Source of the DNA: Burkholderia pseudomultivorans
Lineage (GTDB): Bacteria > Pseudomonadota > Gammaproteobacteria > Burkholderiales > Burkholderiaceae
Assembly (NCBI RefSeq): GCF_001718415.1
Contig: NZ_CP013377.1
Location: 1,240,001-1,304,000, forward strand
DNA: 64,000 bases
Direction of reading: 5' to 3'
This document shows positions 34,619-43,295 of the stretch, one piece after another; position 1 is the stretch's first letter; each line of letters starts with the position of its first letter. The position numbers and the translations under genes were made by a program. The notes beneath the pieces are model-generated. The model did not search any database, had not been told where the DNA came from, and saw only the letters and a list, made by a program, of their open reading frames with translations.

Positions 34619-35983
34619 TCACGTGCCCGCTGCGACGCGGATCCGCTCGAAGCGGCCCGCAAGCCACGCATACGCGGCGATGCCGATCAGCCCGTGCGCG
34701 GCGACGAACCACAGCGCGCCGGCAAACGAGCCGGTGTGCGCGACGAAGTAGCCGATCACGAGCGGCGTGACGATGCCCGCGATATTGCCGAGGCCGTTGA
34801 ACACGCCGCCGCTCAGGCCGACCATGCCTTCCGGCGCGGTGTCGGCGAGCACCGCCCAGCCGACCGCCGCCAGTCCCTTGCCGAAGAACGCGATCGTCAT
34901 CAGCAGGATCACGAGCGTGTTCGACGATGCGCCGTTCGCGAGCACCAGCAGCGTCGCCATCGCCATCCCCGCGACGAACGGCGTCTTGCGTGCGCGCGAC
35001 GGATGCATGCCGCGCCGGATCAGCCAGTCCGACAGCACGCCGCCGAGCACGCCGCCCGTGAACCCGCAGATCGCCGGCAGCGCGGCGACCCAGCCGGCTT
35101 CCATGATCGTCATGCCGCGTCCCTTGATCAGGTAGATCGGGAACCAGGTGATGAAGAAGTAGGTGAGCGCCGTGATGCAGTACTGGCCGATGTAGATCGC
35201 CCACAGGCTGCGGTGGCGGAACAGCTGCGACGCGGCGCGCCACGTGACGCGCGGCCGGTGCCGCACGCGGTTCGCCTCGAGATCGACCAGTGCGCCGTGC
35301 GCGCGCAGATAGTCGCGCTCGGCGTCGCTCACGCGCGGGTGGCCGTGCGGTTCGCGATACCACGCGAACCATAGCGCGGCGAGCGCGATGCCGAGCATCC
35401 CCATCCACAGGAACACGTGCGTCCAGCCCAGCGCACGCGTGAGCCACGCCATCGCCGGCGTGAACAGCACGACGGCCATGTATTGCGCGGAATTGAACAG
35501 CGCCGACGCGGTGCCGCGTTCGGCGGTCGGAAACCAGCACGCGACGATTCGCGAGTTGGCCGGGAAGGCCGGCGATTCGACGAGGCCCAGCATGAAGCGC
35601 ATCGCGAACAGCGCGAGCGTGGCGGCGCCGGCCTGCACGCCGAGCCATCCGACCGTGCCCTGCAGCATCGTGAACACCGACCACAGCAGCAGGCTCAGGC
35701 CGTAGACGCGCCGCGCGCCGTAACGATCGAGCAGCCAGCCGCCCGGGATCTGCCCGATCGCATAGGCCCATGCGAACGCCGAAAAAACGATGCCGAGCTG
35801 CACGGGCGTGAGCCCGAGGTCGTGCGCGACGCCGGTGCCGGCGATCGACATCGTCGCGCGGTCCGCATAGTTGACGACGGTGACGGCGAAGATCAGGGCG
35901 AGGACCGCGTAACGGACGCGGCCGACCGTGCGCGAGGCGGCAGCGGGCGCGGCGACGGCGGCGCCGGAGGATCGATTGGGCAT
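34619..35983 (-). CDS. MFS transporter, anion:cation symporter (ACS) type
   Basis: A 454-residue, 12-segment carrier. It opens with RYAVLALIFAVTVVNYADRATMS, a pattern shared by glucarate, galactarate, tartrate and phthalate carriers, and has the loop GGWLLDRYGARRVY. It should import a sugar acid or hydroxycarboxylate with protons. ATG 35983 has AGGAG 8 bp upstream. The gene lies 85 bp downstream of the D-hydroxyacid dehydrogenase on the same strand, so the two probably form a small uptake-oxidation operon under the divergent LysR at 37121. Confidence 0.88.
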   Translation of the reverse strand: MPNRSSGAAVAAPAAASRTVGRVRYAVLALIFAVTVVNYADRATMSIAGTGVAHDLGLTPVQLGIVFSAFAWAYAIGQIPGGWLLDRYGARRVYGLSLLLWSVFTMLQGTVGWLGVQAGAATLALFAMRFMLGLVESPAFPANSRIVACWFPTAERGTASALFNSAQYMAVVLFTPAMAWLTRALGWTHVFLWMGMLGIALAALWFAWYREPHGHPRVSDAERDYLRAHGALVDLEANRVRHRPRVTWRAASQLFRHRSLWAIYIGQYCITALTYFFITWFPIYLIKGRGMTIMEAGWVAALPAICGFTGGVLGGVLSDWLIRRGMHPSRARKTPFVAGMAMATLLVLANGASSNTLVILLMTIAFFGKGLAAVGWAVLADTAPEGMVGLSGGVFNGLGNIAGIVTPLVIGYFVAHTGSFAGALWFVAAHGLIGIAAYAWLAGRFERIRVAAGT

Positions 35984-36068
35984 GCGTGTCTCCTGGCCTC
36001 CGTCGCGCGGAGGCATGTTGTGTGTGTCGTGGCGAGGCGAGCGCGCGCGGTCGCGCGGCGCGACGCGT

Positions 36069-37007
36069 TCAGGTCGTGACGCTGGTCGGCGGGCGCTGGC
36101 CCGCGAAGCACGCGGCGAGATTGGCGAGCACGATGCGGCCCATTTCCTCGCGCGTTTCGCGCGTGGCGCTCGCGCGGTGCGGCTGCACGACGACGCGGTC
36201 GAGTTCGAGCAGCGCGGGCGGCACCTGCGGTTCGTTCGCGAACACGTCGAGGCCTGCGCCGGCGATCGTGCCGTCCGCCAGCGCGCGCACCAGCGCGGCT
36301 TCGTCGACGAGCTTGCCGCGCGCGACATTGATCAGGAAGCCGGTGCGGCCGAGCGCGGCGAGGACCTCGGCCGTGATCAGCACCTTGCCGTGATCGGCCG
36401 ACGCGGCGACGACCAGCACGTCGCTGTCGCGTGCGAGCGCGATCAGGTCGGGCACGAACCGGTAGCCGCTGTCGTGCTGCTCGCGCGGGCCGCAGTAGCT
36501 GACCGGCATCCGGAACGCCTGCGCGCGCTGCGCGATCGCGCGTCCGACGCGGCCGAGGCCGACGATGCCGAGCCGCTTGCCCGTCACCTGCGTCGCGAGC
36601 GGCTGCGCGAACTTGCCCCAGCGGCCGGCGCGCACGATGCGTTCGCCGAGACCGAGGTCGCGCAAGGTCATCAGGATCAGCCCCATCGCCATGTCGGCCA
36701 CGTCGTCGGTCAGCACGTCGGGCGTCGTCGTGACGTGGATGCCGCGTGCGCGGGCCCGTTCGAGGTCGACGGCGTCGGTGCCGATGCCGTTGATCGCGAC
36801 GATTTCGAGGGCGGGCAGCCGGTCCATCAGCGCGGCGGCAAGCCCGTTCGCGCCGCCGGTCACGACGCCGCGGATCCGCGGTGCGACGCGCGCGAGCAAG
36901 GCGTCAGGCTGGTCGGTCGCATACGGTCGGTGCACCGCGTAGCGGGCGGACAGTTCGGCGTCGATGGTGTCGGGCAGCGGCTGGGTGAGCAGGATATCGA
37001 TGGTCAT
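36069..37007 (-). CDS. D-2-hydroxyacid dehydrogenase
   Basis: A 312-residue NAD(P)-dependent enzyme that interconverts a 2-hydroxy acid and the 2-oxo acid. It shows the dinucleotide fold LGIVGLGRVGRAIA and the full catalytic set: Arg in INVARGKLVDEAAL, Glu in GLDVFANEPQVP and His in VVQPHRASAT. It resembles the glyoxylate/hydroxypyruvate reductase branch. Start 37007 (MTIDILLTQPLP) is preferred over ATG 37073. It is the first gene of an operon with the ACS-type carrier. Confidence 0.9.
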   Translation of the reverse strand: MTIDILLTQPLPDTIDAELSARYAVHRPYATDQPDALLARVAPRIRGVVTGGANGLAAALMDRLPALEIVAINGIGTDAVDLERARARGIHVTTTPDVLTDDVADMAMGLILMTLRDLGLGERIVRAGRWGKFAQPLATQVTGKRLGIVGLGRVGRAIAQRAQAFRMPVSYCGPREQHDSGYRFVPDLIALARDSDVLVVAASADHGKVLITAEVLAALGRTGFLINVARGKLVDEAALVRALADGTIAGAGLDVFANEPQVPPALLELDRVVVQPHRASATRETREEMGRIVLANLAACFAGQRPPTSVTT

Positions 37008-37072
37008 CAAGGTCTCGGTCGGCGTGCGCGGAGCGGGCCGCGCATCGGGTGCAACCGAGTATAGGAATCGCA

Positions 37073-37093
37073 TTGATGTTCGTCTAACATCAA
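37073..37093. promoter_or_regulatory. LysR-type operator
   Basis: TTGATGT-N7-ACATCAA is a perfect dyad of LTTR form (T-N11-A core) in the 113-bp gap between the divergent dehydrogenase and lysR genes. A second dyad, ATTCAA-N3-TTGAAT (37108-37122), overlaps the lysR start codon and may be the autorepression site. Confidence 0.7.
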
Positions 37094-37120
37094 GAGCCTA
37101 TTGATTGATTCAAGATTTGA

Positions 37121-38026
37121 ATGATCGAACTGCACCAGCTCCGCTGCTTCGTCGCGGTCGCCGAGGAACTGCACTTCGGCCGCGCGGCGAAGCGGCTTTT
37201 CATGACGCAGCCGCCGCTGAGCCGGCAGATCCAGCTGCTCGAGCACGCGCTCGGCATCGCGCTGCTCGAACGCAGCAGCCGGCAGGTCAGGTTGACGGCG
37301 GCCGGCGAGCGCTTCCTGCGCGATGCGCGCCACATCCTCGAATTCTCGGCGCGGGCCGAGCAGGCCGCGCAGCGCGTCGCGCACGGCGGAGCCGGGCGCA
37401 TCACACTCGGCTTCACGGCCGTCAGCGCGTACCGGATGATCCCGATGCTGCTCGCCCATGCGGCGCACGCGCTGCCCGACATCGACGTCGAACTGCGCGA
37501 GATGGTGTCGACCGTGCAGGTCGATGCGCTGGCATCGCGGATGCTCGACGCGGGCTTCGTGCGCCAGCGCGCCGGCCGGCAGCCGCTCGAATACCGGCTC
37601 GTGCAGCGCGAGCCGATGCTGGTCGCGGTTGCGGAAGGCGCGCCGCTCGCCGCGCATGAACGGATCGGCCCCGCCGATCTCGACCGGCAGCCGTTCATCG
37701 CGTATTCGCCGAACGAGGGGAAGTACTTCCACGACATGATTTCGGGGATGTTCGCGGGCGCGGGCCGGCTGCCGAACTATCTGCACTACGTCGGGCAGAC
37801 GCATACGATCCTCGGCCTCGTGCGCGCCGGGCTCGGCGCCGCGCTCGTGCCGGCCTCGGCGCGCGAGCTGCACGTGGACGGCGTGGTGTTCCGGCCGCTC
37901 GCGGATGCCGACGTGGCGGCCGAGCTGTATCTCGCGTGGCGGACCGACAACGACAATCCGGTGCTGCCGGTATTCAACGCGATGGTCGAGCGCTTCCTGA
38001 CGGAAAGCGCGGAAACGGCGACGTAG
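37121..38026 (+). CDS. LysR family regulator of the hydroxyacid dehydrogenase-MFS operon
   Basis: A 301-residue LTTR. DNA-binding part: MIELHQLRCFVAVAEELHFG and FMTQPPLSRQIQLLEHALG, characteristic of the BenM/CatM-like branch; the effector domain follows from residue about 90. It is divergent from the D-hydroxyacid dehydrogenase gene, with two dyads between them. It most likely activates the dehydrogenase-carrier operon when a hydroxycarboxylate is present. Confidence 0.9.
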   Translation: MIELHQLRCFVAVAEELHFGRAAKRLFMTQPPLSRQIQLLEHALGIALLERSSRQVRLTAAGERFLRDARHILEFSARAEQAAQRVAHGGAGRITLGFTAVSAYRMIPMLLAHAAHALPDIDVELREMVSTVQVDALASRMLDAGFVRQRAGRQPLEYRLVQREPMLVAVAEGAPLAAHERIGPADLDRQPFIAYSPNEGKYFHDMISGMFAGAGRLPNYLHYVGQTHTILGLVRAGLGAALVPASARELHVDGVVFRPLADADVAAELYLAWRTDNDNPVLPVFNAMVERFLTESAETAT

Positions 38027-38197
38027 TCGATCACATCGGTCGTCTGACGACTGAGGCGTGCCCTCGCGGCGCGCGTCGTGCCGCGCCCGCAGCCTGCCTT
38101 TCTGCAAGGAATCGGCGCCCTTATGGCGCCCGGCCCCGCACCCACTGACGAACCGTCGAGGGCAAACCCCGATACCCGCATCATCGGTCGTCGTATT

Positions 38198-38226
38198 ACT
38201 GTATCGATACACTAAATCGATACAGT
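38198..38226. promoter_or_regulatory. LacI-type operator before the TRAP operon
   Basis: ACTGTATCGAT and ATCGATACAGT form a perfect 11-bp inverted repeat with a 7-bp spacer. Within it, TGTATCGATACA (38200-38211) is itself a 12-bp palindrome with the central CG usual for LacI-family sites. It lies 37 bp upstream of the TRAP binding-protein start. A LacI gene is in the same operon. Confidence 0.72.
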
Positions 38227-38262
38227 TGCGCCGAGACGGCGCATTTGCACAGGAGACGGCCC

Positions 38263-39291
38263 ATGAACACCTTGACCCGGCGGCGCTTTCTGCAGACAGC
38301 GTCCGTTGCCACGCTCGCGGCCGCGGGCGGATTTTCGTCGGCCGTGCGTGCGCAGCCGGTCGTGACGCTGCGCTGCTCGTCGTCGATGCCGGCAGACCAG
38401 AACGCTGCGCATTACGTGTGGTACGAGCGGCTCGCGGCGAACCTGAAGGCGAGCGTCGGCGATGCGATCCGGGTCGACTACTTCCCGAACAGTCAGCTCG
38501 GCAAGGAGAGCGACGTCGTGCAGCAGGTGAAGATCGGCGCGATCGACATGATGATCGCCGGCTCGTCGATCTGGGCGACGGTCGCGCCGGAACTCGGCAT
38601 GCTCGATCTCGGCTATCTGTTCGACAGCTATACGCACGTCGCGAAGGTGCTCGACGGCTCGGTCGGCGCGAGCCTGAACGCGCTGCTGCAAAAGCGCGCC
38701 GGCTGCACGGTGCTCACCTGGGGTTCGCATTTCGGCGGCCGCTGCGTGTTCACGAAAAAGCCGGTGCTTGCGCTGCAAGGGCTGCAGGGCGCGAAGCTGC
38801 GCGTGTTGCCGACGCCCGCGTTCATGGACACGTTCAGGGCGATGGGCGCGGTGCCGACGCCGATTCCGTTCGGCGAGCTGTACATGGCCGTGCAGACGGG
38901 CGTCGTCGACGGGCTCGAGCACGATCCGGCAACGGTGCTCGCGAGCAAGTTCGACGAAGTCGTGAAGTCGTGCTGGCAGTCGCATCACGTGTTCGCGGCG
39001 ATGACGGTCGTGATGGGGCGGCGCGCGCTCGCGCGGATTCCGGCGAACCTGCGCCCCGCGTTCGACCGGGCGGTCGCCGATGCGACCGCGCAGCAGCGCG
39101 CGATTGCCGCGCAGAAGGCCGAGCAGGCCGAACAGACGCTGCGTCAGCACGGGATGACGTTTCATCCGATCGCGGCCGCCGAGCGCGCGGCGCTGCGGCA
39201 GACGATGCACGACCGGCTGTACGTGCCGTTCGCGAAGCAATACGCGGCCACCGCGCCGCTGTTCCCGGCGATCGCCGCCGCACGGAGCTGA
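38263..39291 (+). CDS. TRAP transporter substrate-binding protein (DctP family)
   Basis: A 342-residue periplasmic receptor. The N-terminus is Tat-like (TRRRFLQTASVATLAAAGGF, then AVRAQP). DctP features follow: DYFPNSQLGKESDVVQQV, then GAKLRVLPTPAFMDTFRAMG with the family Arg that binds the ligand carboxylate, and FGELYMAVQTGVVDGLEHD. AGGAG precedes ATG 38263. It feeds the DctQM fusion encoded 3 bp downstream. The ligand should be an organic acid, probably the substrate degraded by the enzymes later in the operon. Confidence 0.92.
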   Translation: MNTLTRRRFLQTASVATLAAAGGFSSAVRAQPVVTLRCSSSMPADQNAAHYVWYERLAANLKASVGDAIRVDYFPNSQLGKESDVVQQVKIGAIDMMIAGSSIWATVAPELGMLDLGYLFDSYTHVAKVLDGSVGASLNALLQKRAGCTVLTWGSHFGGRCVFTKKPVLALQGLQGAKLRVLPTPAFMDTFRAMGAVPTPIPFGELYMAVQTGVVDGLEHDPATVLASKFDEVVKSCWQSHHVFAAMTVVMGRRALARIPANLRPAFDRAVADATAQQRAIAAQKAEQAEQTLRQHGMTFHPIAAAERAALRQTMHDRLYVPFAKQYAATAPLFPAIAAARS

Positions 39292-39294
39292 ACG

Positions 39295-41187
39295 ATGAAT
39301 ATCCGTTCCATGCCGAGCGCCGCGGACGCGCAGGCGCGCGACGGCGCTCGCGGCGCGCGCCGCACCGCGCGCGTGCTCGATGCCGCGCTGCGTGTGCTCG
39401 AAATCGCGTCGGCGGCGGTGCTCGCGGTCGACGTGCTGGTCGTGTTCGCGTCGGTCGTGTGCCGCTACTTCCTGCACGATCCGGTCGACTGGGCCGAAGA
39501 GGTCGCAAGCGCGCTGATGATCGTGCTGGTGTTCTTCGGCGCGGCGACCGTGCTCGGGCGCAGCCAGCACGTCGGCATCGACCTGTTCCGCGGCTGGCTG
39601 CCGGCGCGCTGGCAGCCGGCACTCGTGCAGATCGGGCACTGGATCGTCGCGGCCGTGTCGCTGAACCTGTTCGTGTCATCGTGCGAACTGCTCGCCGATT
39701 CGTACGACCAGCTGACACCGGGCGGGCTGCCGGGCTGGATCAACGTCTATCCGATGATGCTCGGCGCGCTGTTCATGGCCGTGTTCGCGCTCGCGAACGC
39801 GCTGAATGCGCCGCTGCGCCGCGTGCTCGGCACGCTCGCGTGCTGCGCGGCGTTCACGGCGGCCGTGTACGGCTGGAATGCGCTGCTGCCCGACCACGCG
39901 ATCGCGCCCGGCGCGCTGCTGGTCGCCGGTTTCGTCGGCGGTCTCGTGCTCGGCGTGCCGATCGGCTTCGTGCTCGCATTCTCGGCGATGCTGTACTTCC
40001 TCGCCGATCCGACGCTGCCGCTGCTTGTCTATTCGCAGCAGATCATGGCCGGCGCCGATCACTTCGTGCTGCTCGCCGTGCCGTTCTTCGTGCTGGCCGG
40101 GCTGCTGATGGAGTCGAACGGGATGTCCGCGCGGCTCGTCGAGCTGCTGCTGCGGATCTTCGGTCGCGTACGCGGCGGGCTCGGACTGATCGTGATCCTC
40201 GCGACCGCCTGCTTCTCCGGCGTATCGGGATCGAAGCTCGCCGACATCGCGGCAGTCGGCGGCGTCGTGATGCCGGCGGTGCGCCGCGCGCGCCAGGACC
40301 CGAACGAGACGGCGGCGCTGCTCGCGTGCAGCGCGGTGATGGCCGAGACGATTCCGCCTTGCGTGAACATGATCATCATGGGTTTCGTCGCGAACATCTC
40401 GATCGCGGGGCTGTTCGTCGCCGGGCTCGTGCCGGCCGCGGTGCTCGCCGCGTCGCTCGCGATCGTCGCGGTGATCGGCGGCCGGCGCATCGACGTCACC
40501 GCGGTGCTCGCCGAGCGGCGCGCGTGGCTGCCGCTCGCGGGCGGTGCGCTGGTCGCGCTGATCATGGTCGCGATGATCGGCAAGGGCGTGACGTCGGGCA
40601 TCGCGACGTCGACGGAAGTGTCCGCGTTCGCGGTCGTCTACGCGCTCGTCGTCGGCTGGCTCGCGTTCTGCGAACTGACGTGGCGCACCGTCGGCCGCGT
40701 GTTCGTGCGCGCCGCGTCGATGGCGAGCGCGATCCTGTTCATCGTCGCGGCAGCGTCGAGCGTGTCGTTTGCGCTGTCGATCGAACAGATTCCGGCGCTC
40801 GTGTCGGGCACAATGACGGCGTTCGCGCACCAGTACGGCGCGACTGCGTTCCTGCTGCTCGCGGCGCTGCTGATGGTCGTGTTCGGCGCGGTGCTCGAAG
40901 GCGCGCCGGCGCTGATCATCTTCGGGCCGCTGCTCGCGCCGATCGCGCTGCAGCTCGGCATCGATCCGCTGCATTTCGGGACGGTCGTCGTCGTTGCGAT
41001 GGGGCTCGGGCTGTTCGCGCCGCCGGTCGGCCTCGGGCTGTTCGCGACCTGCGCGATCACGGGCACCGAAGTGCGCAACGTCGCGCGACCGATGCTCAAG
41101 TATCTGCTGGTGCTGATCGCCGCGCTCGTCGCGCTGATCGTCGTGCCGGCGTTTTCGTTGTGGCTGCCGGCGCGTTTCGGCCTGTAG
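39295..41187 (+). CDS. TRAP transporter fused small/large permease (DctQM)
   Basis: A 630-residue membrane protein. Residues about 28-190 are the DctQ part (VVCRYFLHDPVDWAEEVAS is its signature). From about 215 onward is the DctM part, with FFVLAGLLMESNGMSARLV, SGVSGSKLADIAAVGGVVMP and AVLEGAPALIIFGPLLAP. Fusion of DctQ and DctM is a known minority arrangement. It uses sodium or proton gradients to import the ligand captured by the DctP protein. An in-frame ATG at 39310 is an alternative start. Confidence 0.92.
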   Translation: MNIRSMPSAADAQARDGARGARRTARVLDAALRVLEIASAAVLAVDVLVVFASVVCRYFLHDPVDWAEEVASALMIVLVFFGAATVLGRSQHVGIDLFRGWLPARWQPALVQIGHWIVAAVSLNLFVSSCELLADSYDQLTPGGLPGWINVYPMMLGALFMAVFALANALNAPLRRVLGTLACCAAFTAAVYGWNALLPDHAIAPGALLVAGFVGGLVLGVPIGFVLAFSAMLYFLADPTLPLLVYSQQIMAGADHFVLLAVPFFVLAGLLMESNGMSARLVELLLRIFGRVRGGLGLIVILATACFSGVSGSKLADIAAVGGVVMPAVRRARQDPNETAALLACSAVMAETIPPCVNMIIMGFVANISIAGLFVAGLVPAAVLAASLAIVAVIGGRRIDVTAVLAERRAWLPLAGGALVALIMVAMIGKGVTSGIATSTEVSAFAVVYALVVGWLAFCELTWRTVGRVFVRAASMASAILFIVAAASSVSFALSIEQIPALVSGTMTAFAHQYGATAFLLLAALLMVVFGAVLEGAPALIIFGPLLAPIALQLGIDPLHFGTVVVVAMGLGLFAPPVGLGLFATCAITGTEVRNVARPMLKYLLVLIAALVALIVVPAFSLWLPARFGL

Positions 41188-41208
41188 CCGTCACTTCTGC
41201 AAGACGAT

Positions 41209-42276
41209 ATGAGTACGATTCAGGACGTGGCCCGCCACGCAGCGGTCTCGGTCAGCACGGTATCGAACGTGCTCAATGGCCGCACGGACCAGATGAAGCC
41301 CGCAACGCTCGAACGCGTGAAGGCCGCGATGGACGCGCTGCAGTACCGGCCCAGCACGCTGGCACGCCAGTTGAAAACCGGGCAGACGCCGCTCGTCGGG
41401 CTACTGGTGCCGTCGATGGCGAACCCGATGTACGGCTATATCGCGCGCGAGGTCGAGGCATGCGCGCAGGAGCAGTACGGCCATCGCGTGCTGATCGGCA
41501 ACACGTATCGCGACGCGCGCAAGGAGGCGTCGTTCTTCGACGATCTGTTCGCGCACGGCGTGCGGCGCGTGATCGTGATTTCGTCGCTTGCCGACGAAAG
41601 CCACCTCGAACGCGCGGCCGCGCGCGGGATGGCGGTCGTCAGCTACGACCGGCGCGCGACGCCCGGCGAAGCGTCGAAGGTCGATCACGTGACGGCCGAC
41701 AACGAAGCGGCCGCGCGGCTCGCGACGCGCTGTCTGATCGATGCGGGCCATACGCGGCTCGCGTTCGCGACCGTCGCGGGGATGACGATGAGCCGCAGCG
41801 ACAAGATCCGCGGCTTTCAGGCCGCCGTGCGCGACGCGGGCCTCGGCGCGCACGCGCGCGTGCTCGACGGCGGCCCTGCGAACGAATACGGCGATGCGGT
41901 GATCGTCGAGGTCGGCCGCGCGCTCGGTATCGCGCTTGCCGACGATCCGGCGCGGCCGACCGGCATCGTCGCGGTCAACGATCTGTTCGCGCTCGGGCTG
42001 ATGGCCGGGCTTCGCGACGGCGGGCGGCGCGTGCCGGACGACGTGTCGATCGTCGGGATGGACGGCCATTTCCTGTCGGCGATCTCGTCGCCCGCGCTGA
42101 CCACCGTGCAGTTGCCGGTGCCCGAGATGGCCGCGGAGATGGTGCGGCGCGTGATGCGTCAGGACGGCGACGCGCCGCACGCGCCCGAATCGTGCGTGTT
42201 CGCCGGCGTGACGCTGGTTGCGCGCGCATCGGTTGCGCCACCGCCGTCGATCGCACGGACGGGAGGCGCCGCATGA
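41209..42276 (+). CDS. LacI family regulator
   Basis: A 355-residue repressor. The helix-turn-helix and hinge are MSTIQDVARHAAVSVSTVSNVLNG and YRPSTLARQLKT; the remainder is a periplasmic-binding-protein-like effector domain with the family motif DGHFLSAISSPALTTVQLP. It sits 21 bp after the TRAP permease and overlaps the next gene by ATGA. Its presumed operator is the double palindrome at 38198-38226, giving a self-contained, substrate-inducible operon. Confidence 0.92.
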   Translation: MSTIQDVARHAAVSVSTVSNVLNGRTDQMKPATLERVKAAMDALQYRPSTLARQLKTGQTPLVGLLVPSMANPMYGYIAREVEACAQEQYGHRVLIGNTYRDARKEASFFDDLFAHGVRRVIVISSLADESHLERAAARGMAVVSYDRRATPGEASKVDHVTADNEAAARLATRCLIDAGHTRLAFATVAGMTMSRSDKIRGFQAAVRDAGLGAHARVLDGGPANEYGDAVIVEVGRALGIALADDPARPTGIVAVNDLFALGLMAGLRDGGRRVPDDVSIVGMDGHFLSAISSPALTTVQLPVPEMAAEMVRRVMRQDGDAPHAPESCVFAGVTLVARASVAPPPSIARTGGAA

Positions 42277-43295
42277 AACGCGTATTCGTCACGCATCCGA
42301 CTGCGATGCTCGACCGCTACTTCGGCGCGAACGCGATGCGCGCGCTGACGGCGATCGCCGACGTCGCGTGCAATCCGCTCGACCGCGAACTGACGACCGA
42401 CGAACTGATCGACGCGGCGCAAGGCTGCGACGCAATGATCGCTTACCGGCAGACACCCGCGCCGCGCGCGCTGTTCGCGGCGCTGCCGCAGCTGGCCGCG
42501 TTTCTGCGATGCGCGGTCGATATCCGGACCGTCGACGTCGACGCGGCGAGCGCGTTCGGCGTGCTGGTCACGCAGGCGAGCCCCGGCTTTGCGGCGGCGG
42601 TGGCCGAATGGGTCGTCGGCGCGATGATCGATCTCGCGCGCGGGATCGGCGACTATGCGCACGCGTATCGGCGCGGCGCGGCGCCCGTGCCGCAGATGGG
42701 CCGCGAATTGCGCGGCAGCACGCTCGGGCTGATCGGCTACGGGCAGATCGCGCGCCATCTCGCGCCGATCGCGACCGCGCTCGGCATGCGCGTGCTCGTC
42801 AGCGATCCGTACGTGTGCGTCGACGCGCCGGCGCTCGAACAGGTCGACACGGCTGTATTGCTGGCGGCCGCGGATTTCGTCGTCTGCCTCGCACCGGCGA
42901 GCGCGGCCACCGAGAACCTGATCGATGCGCGCGCGCTCGCGCTGATGAAGCCGGACGCGTACTTCATCAACGCGTCGCGCGGCGAACTCGTCGACGAACG
43001 CGCGCTGGCCGATGCGCTCGACGGCGGCCGGCTCGCAGGGTGTGCGCTCGACGTCGGCCGCGCGCCGGACCAGATGCCGACGCCCGCGCTCGCCGCGCAT
43101 CCGCGCGCGATCGCGACGCCGCATATCGGCGGGCTCACGTTGCCGGCGATCGAGCACCAGGCGCTCGAGACGGTCGACCAGCTCGCCGCGCTGCTCGATG
43201 GGCGGCTGCCGGTCGGCTCGGTCAATGGCGCGCATGCGGCGCGCGTCGCGCGCTGGCGGTCTGCGGACGCGGTTGCGGCGCCTCACGCGCAATGA
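42273..43295 (+). CDS. NAD-binding D-2-hydroxyacid dehydrogenase-like protein with atypical active site
   Basis: A 340-residue protein of the D-isomer-specific 2-hydroxyacid dehydrogenase fold: LGLIGYGQIARHLAPIA binds the dinucleotide, INASRGELVDERAL holds the catalytic Arg and IATPHIGGLT the catalytic His. The usual DVFxxEP segment reads DVGRAPDQMP, so the canonical Glu that tunes the His is absent. It may use a neighbouring acid, work on another substrate class, or favour reduction only. Coupled by overlapping ATGA junctions to the LacI gene before it and the amidohydrolase after it. Confidence 0.85.
   Translation: MKRVFVTHPTAMLDRYFGANAMRALTAIADVACNPLDRELTTDELIDAAQGCDAMIAYRQTPAPRALFAALPQLAAFLRCAVDIRTVDVDAASAFGVLVTQASPGFAAAVAEWVVGAMIDLARGIGDYAHAYRRGAAPVPQMGRELRGSTLGLIGYGQIARHLAPIATALGMRVLVSDPYVCVDAPALEQVDTAVLLAAADFVVCLAPASAATENLIDARALALMKPDAYFINASRGELVDERALADALDGGRLAGCALDVGRAPDQMPTPALAAHPRAIATPHIGGLTLPAIEHQALETVDQLAALLDGRLPVGSVNGAHAARVARWRSADAVAAPHAQ

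Noticed and set aside
38058..43295. A 1745-codon continuous + frame across the TRAP operon
   Set aside because: Only its last part (42273-43295) is a real gene. The rest is an out-of-frame shadow of the binding protein, permease and LacI genes.
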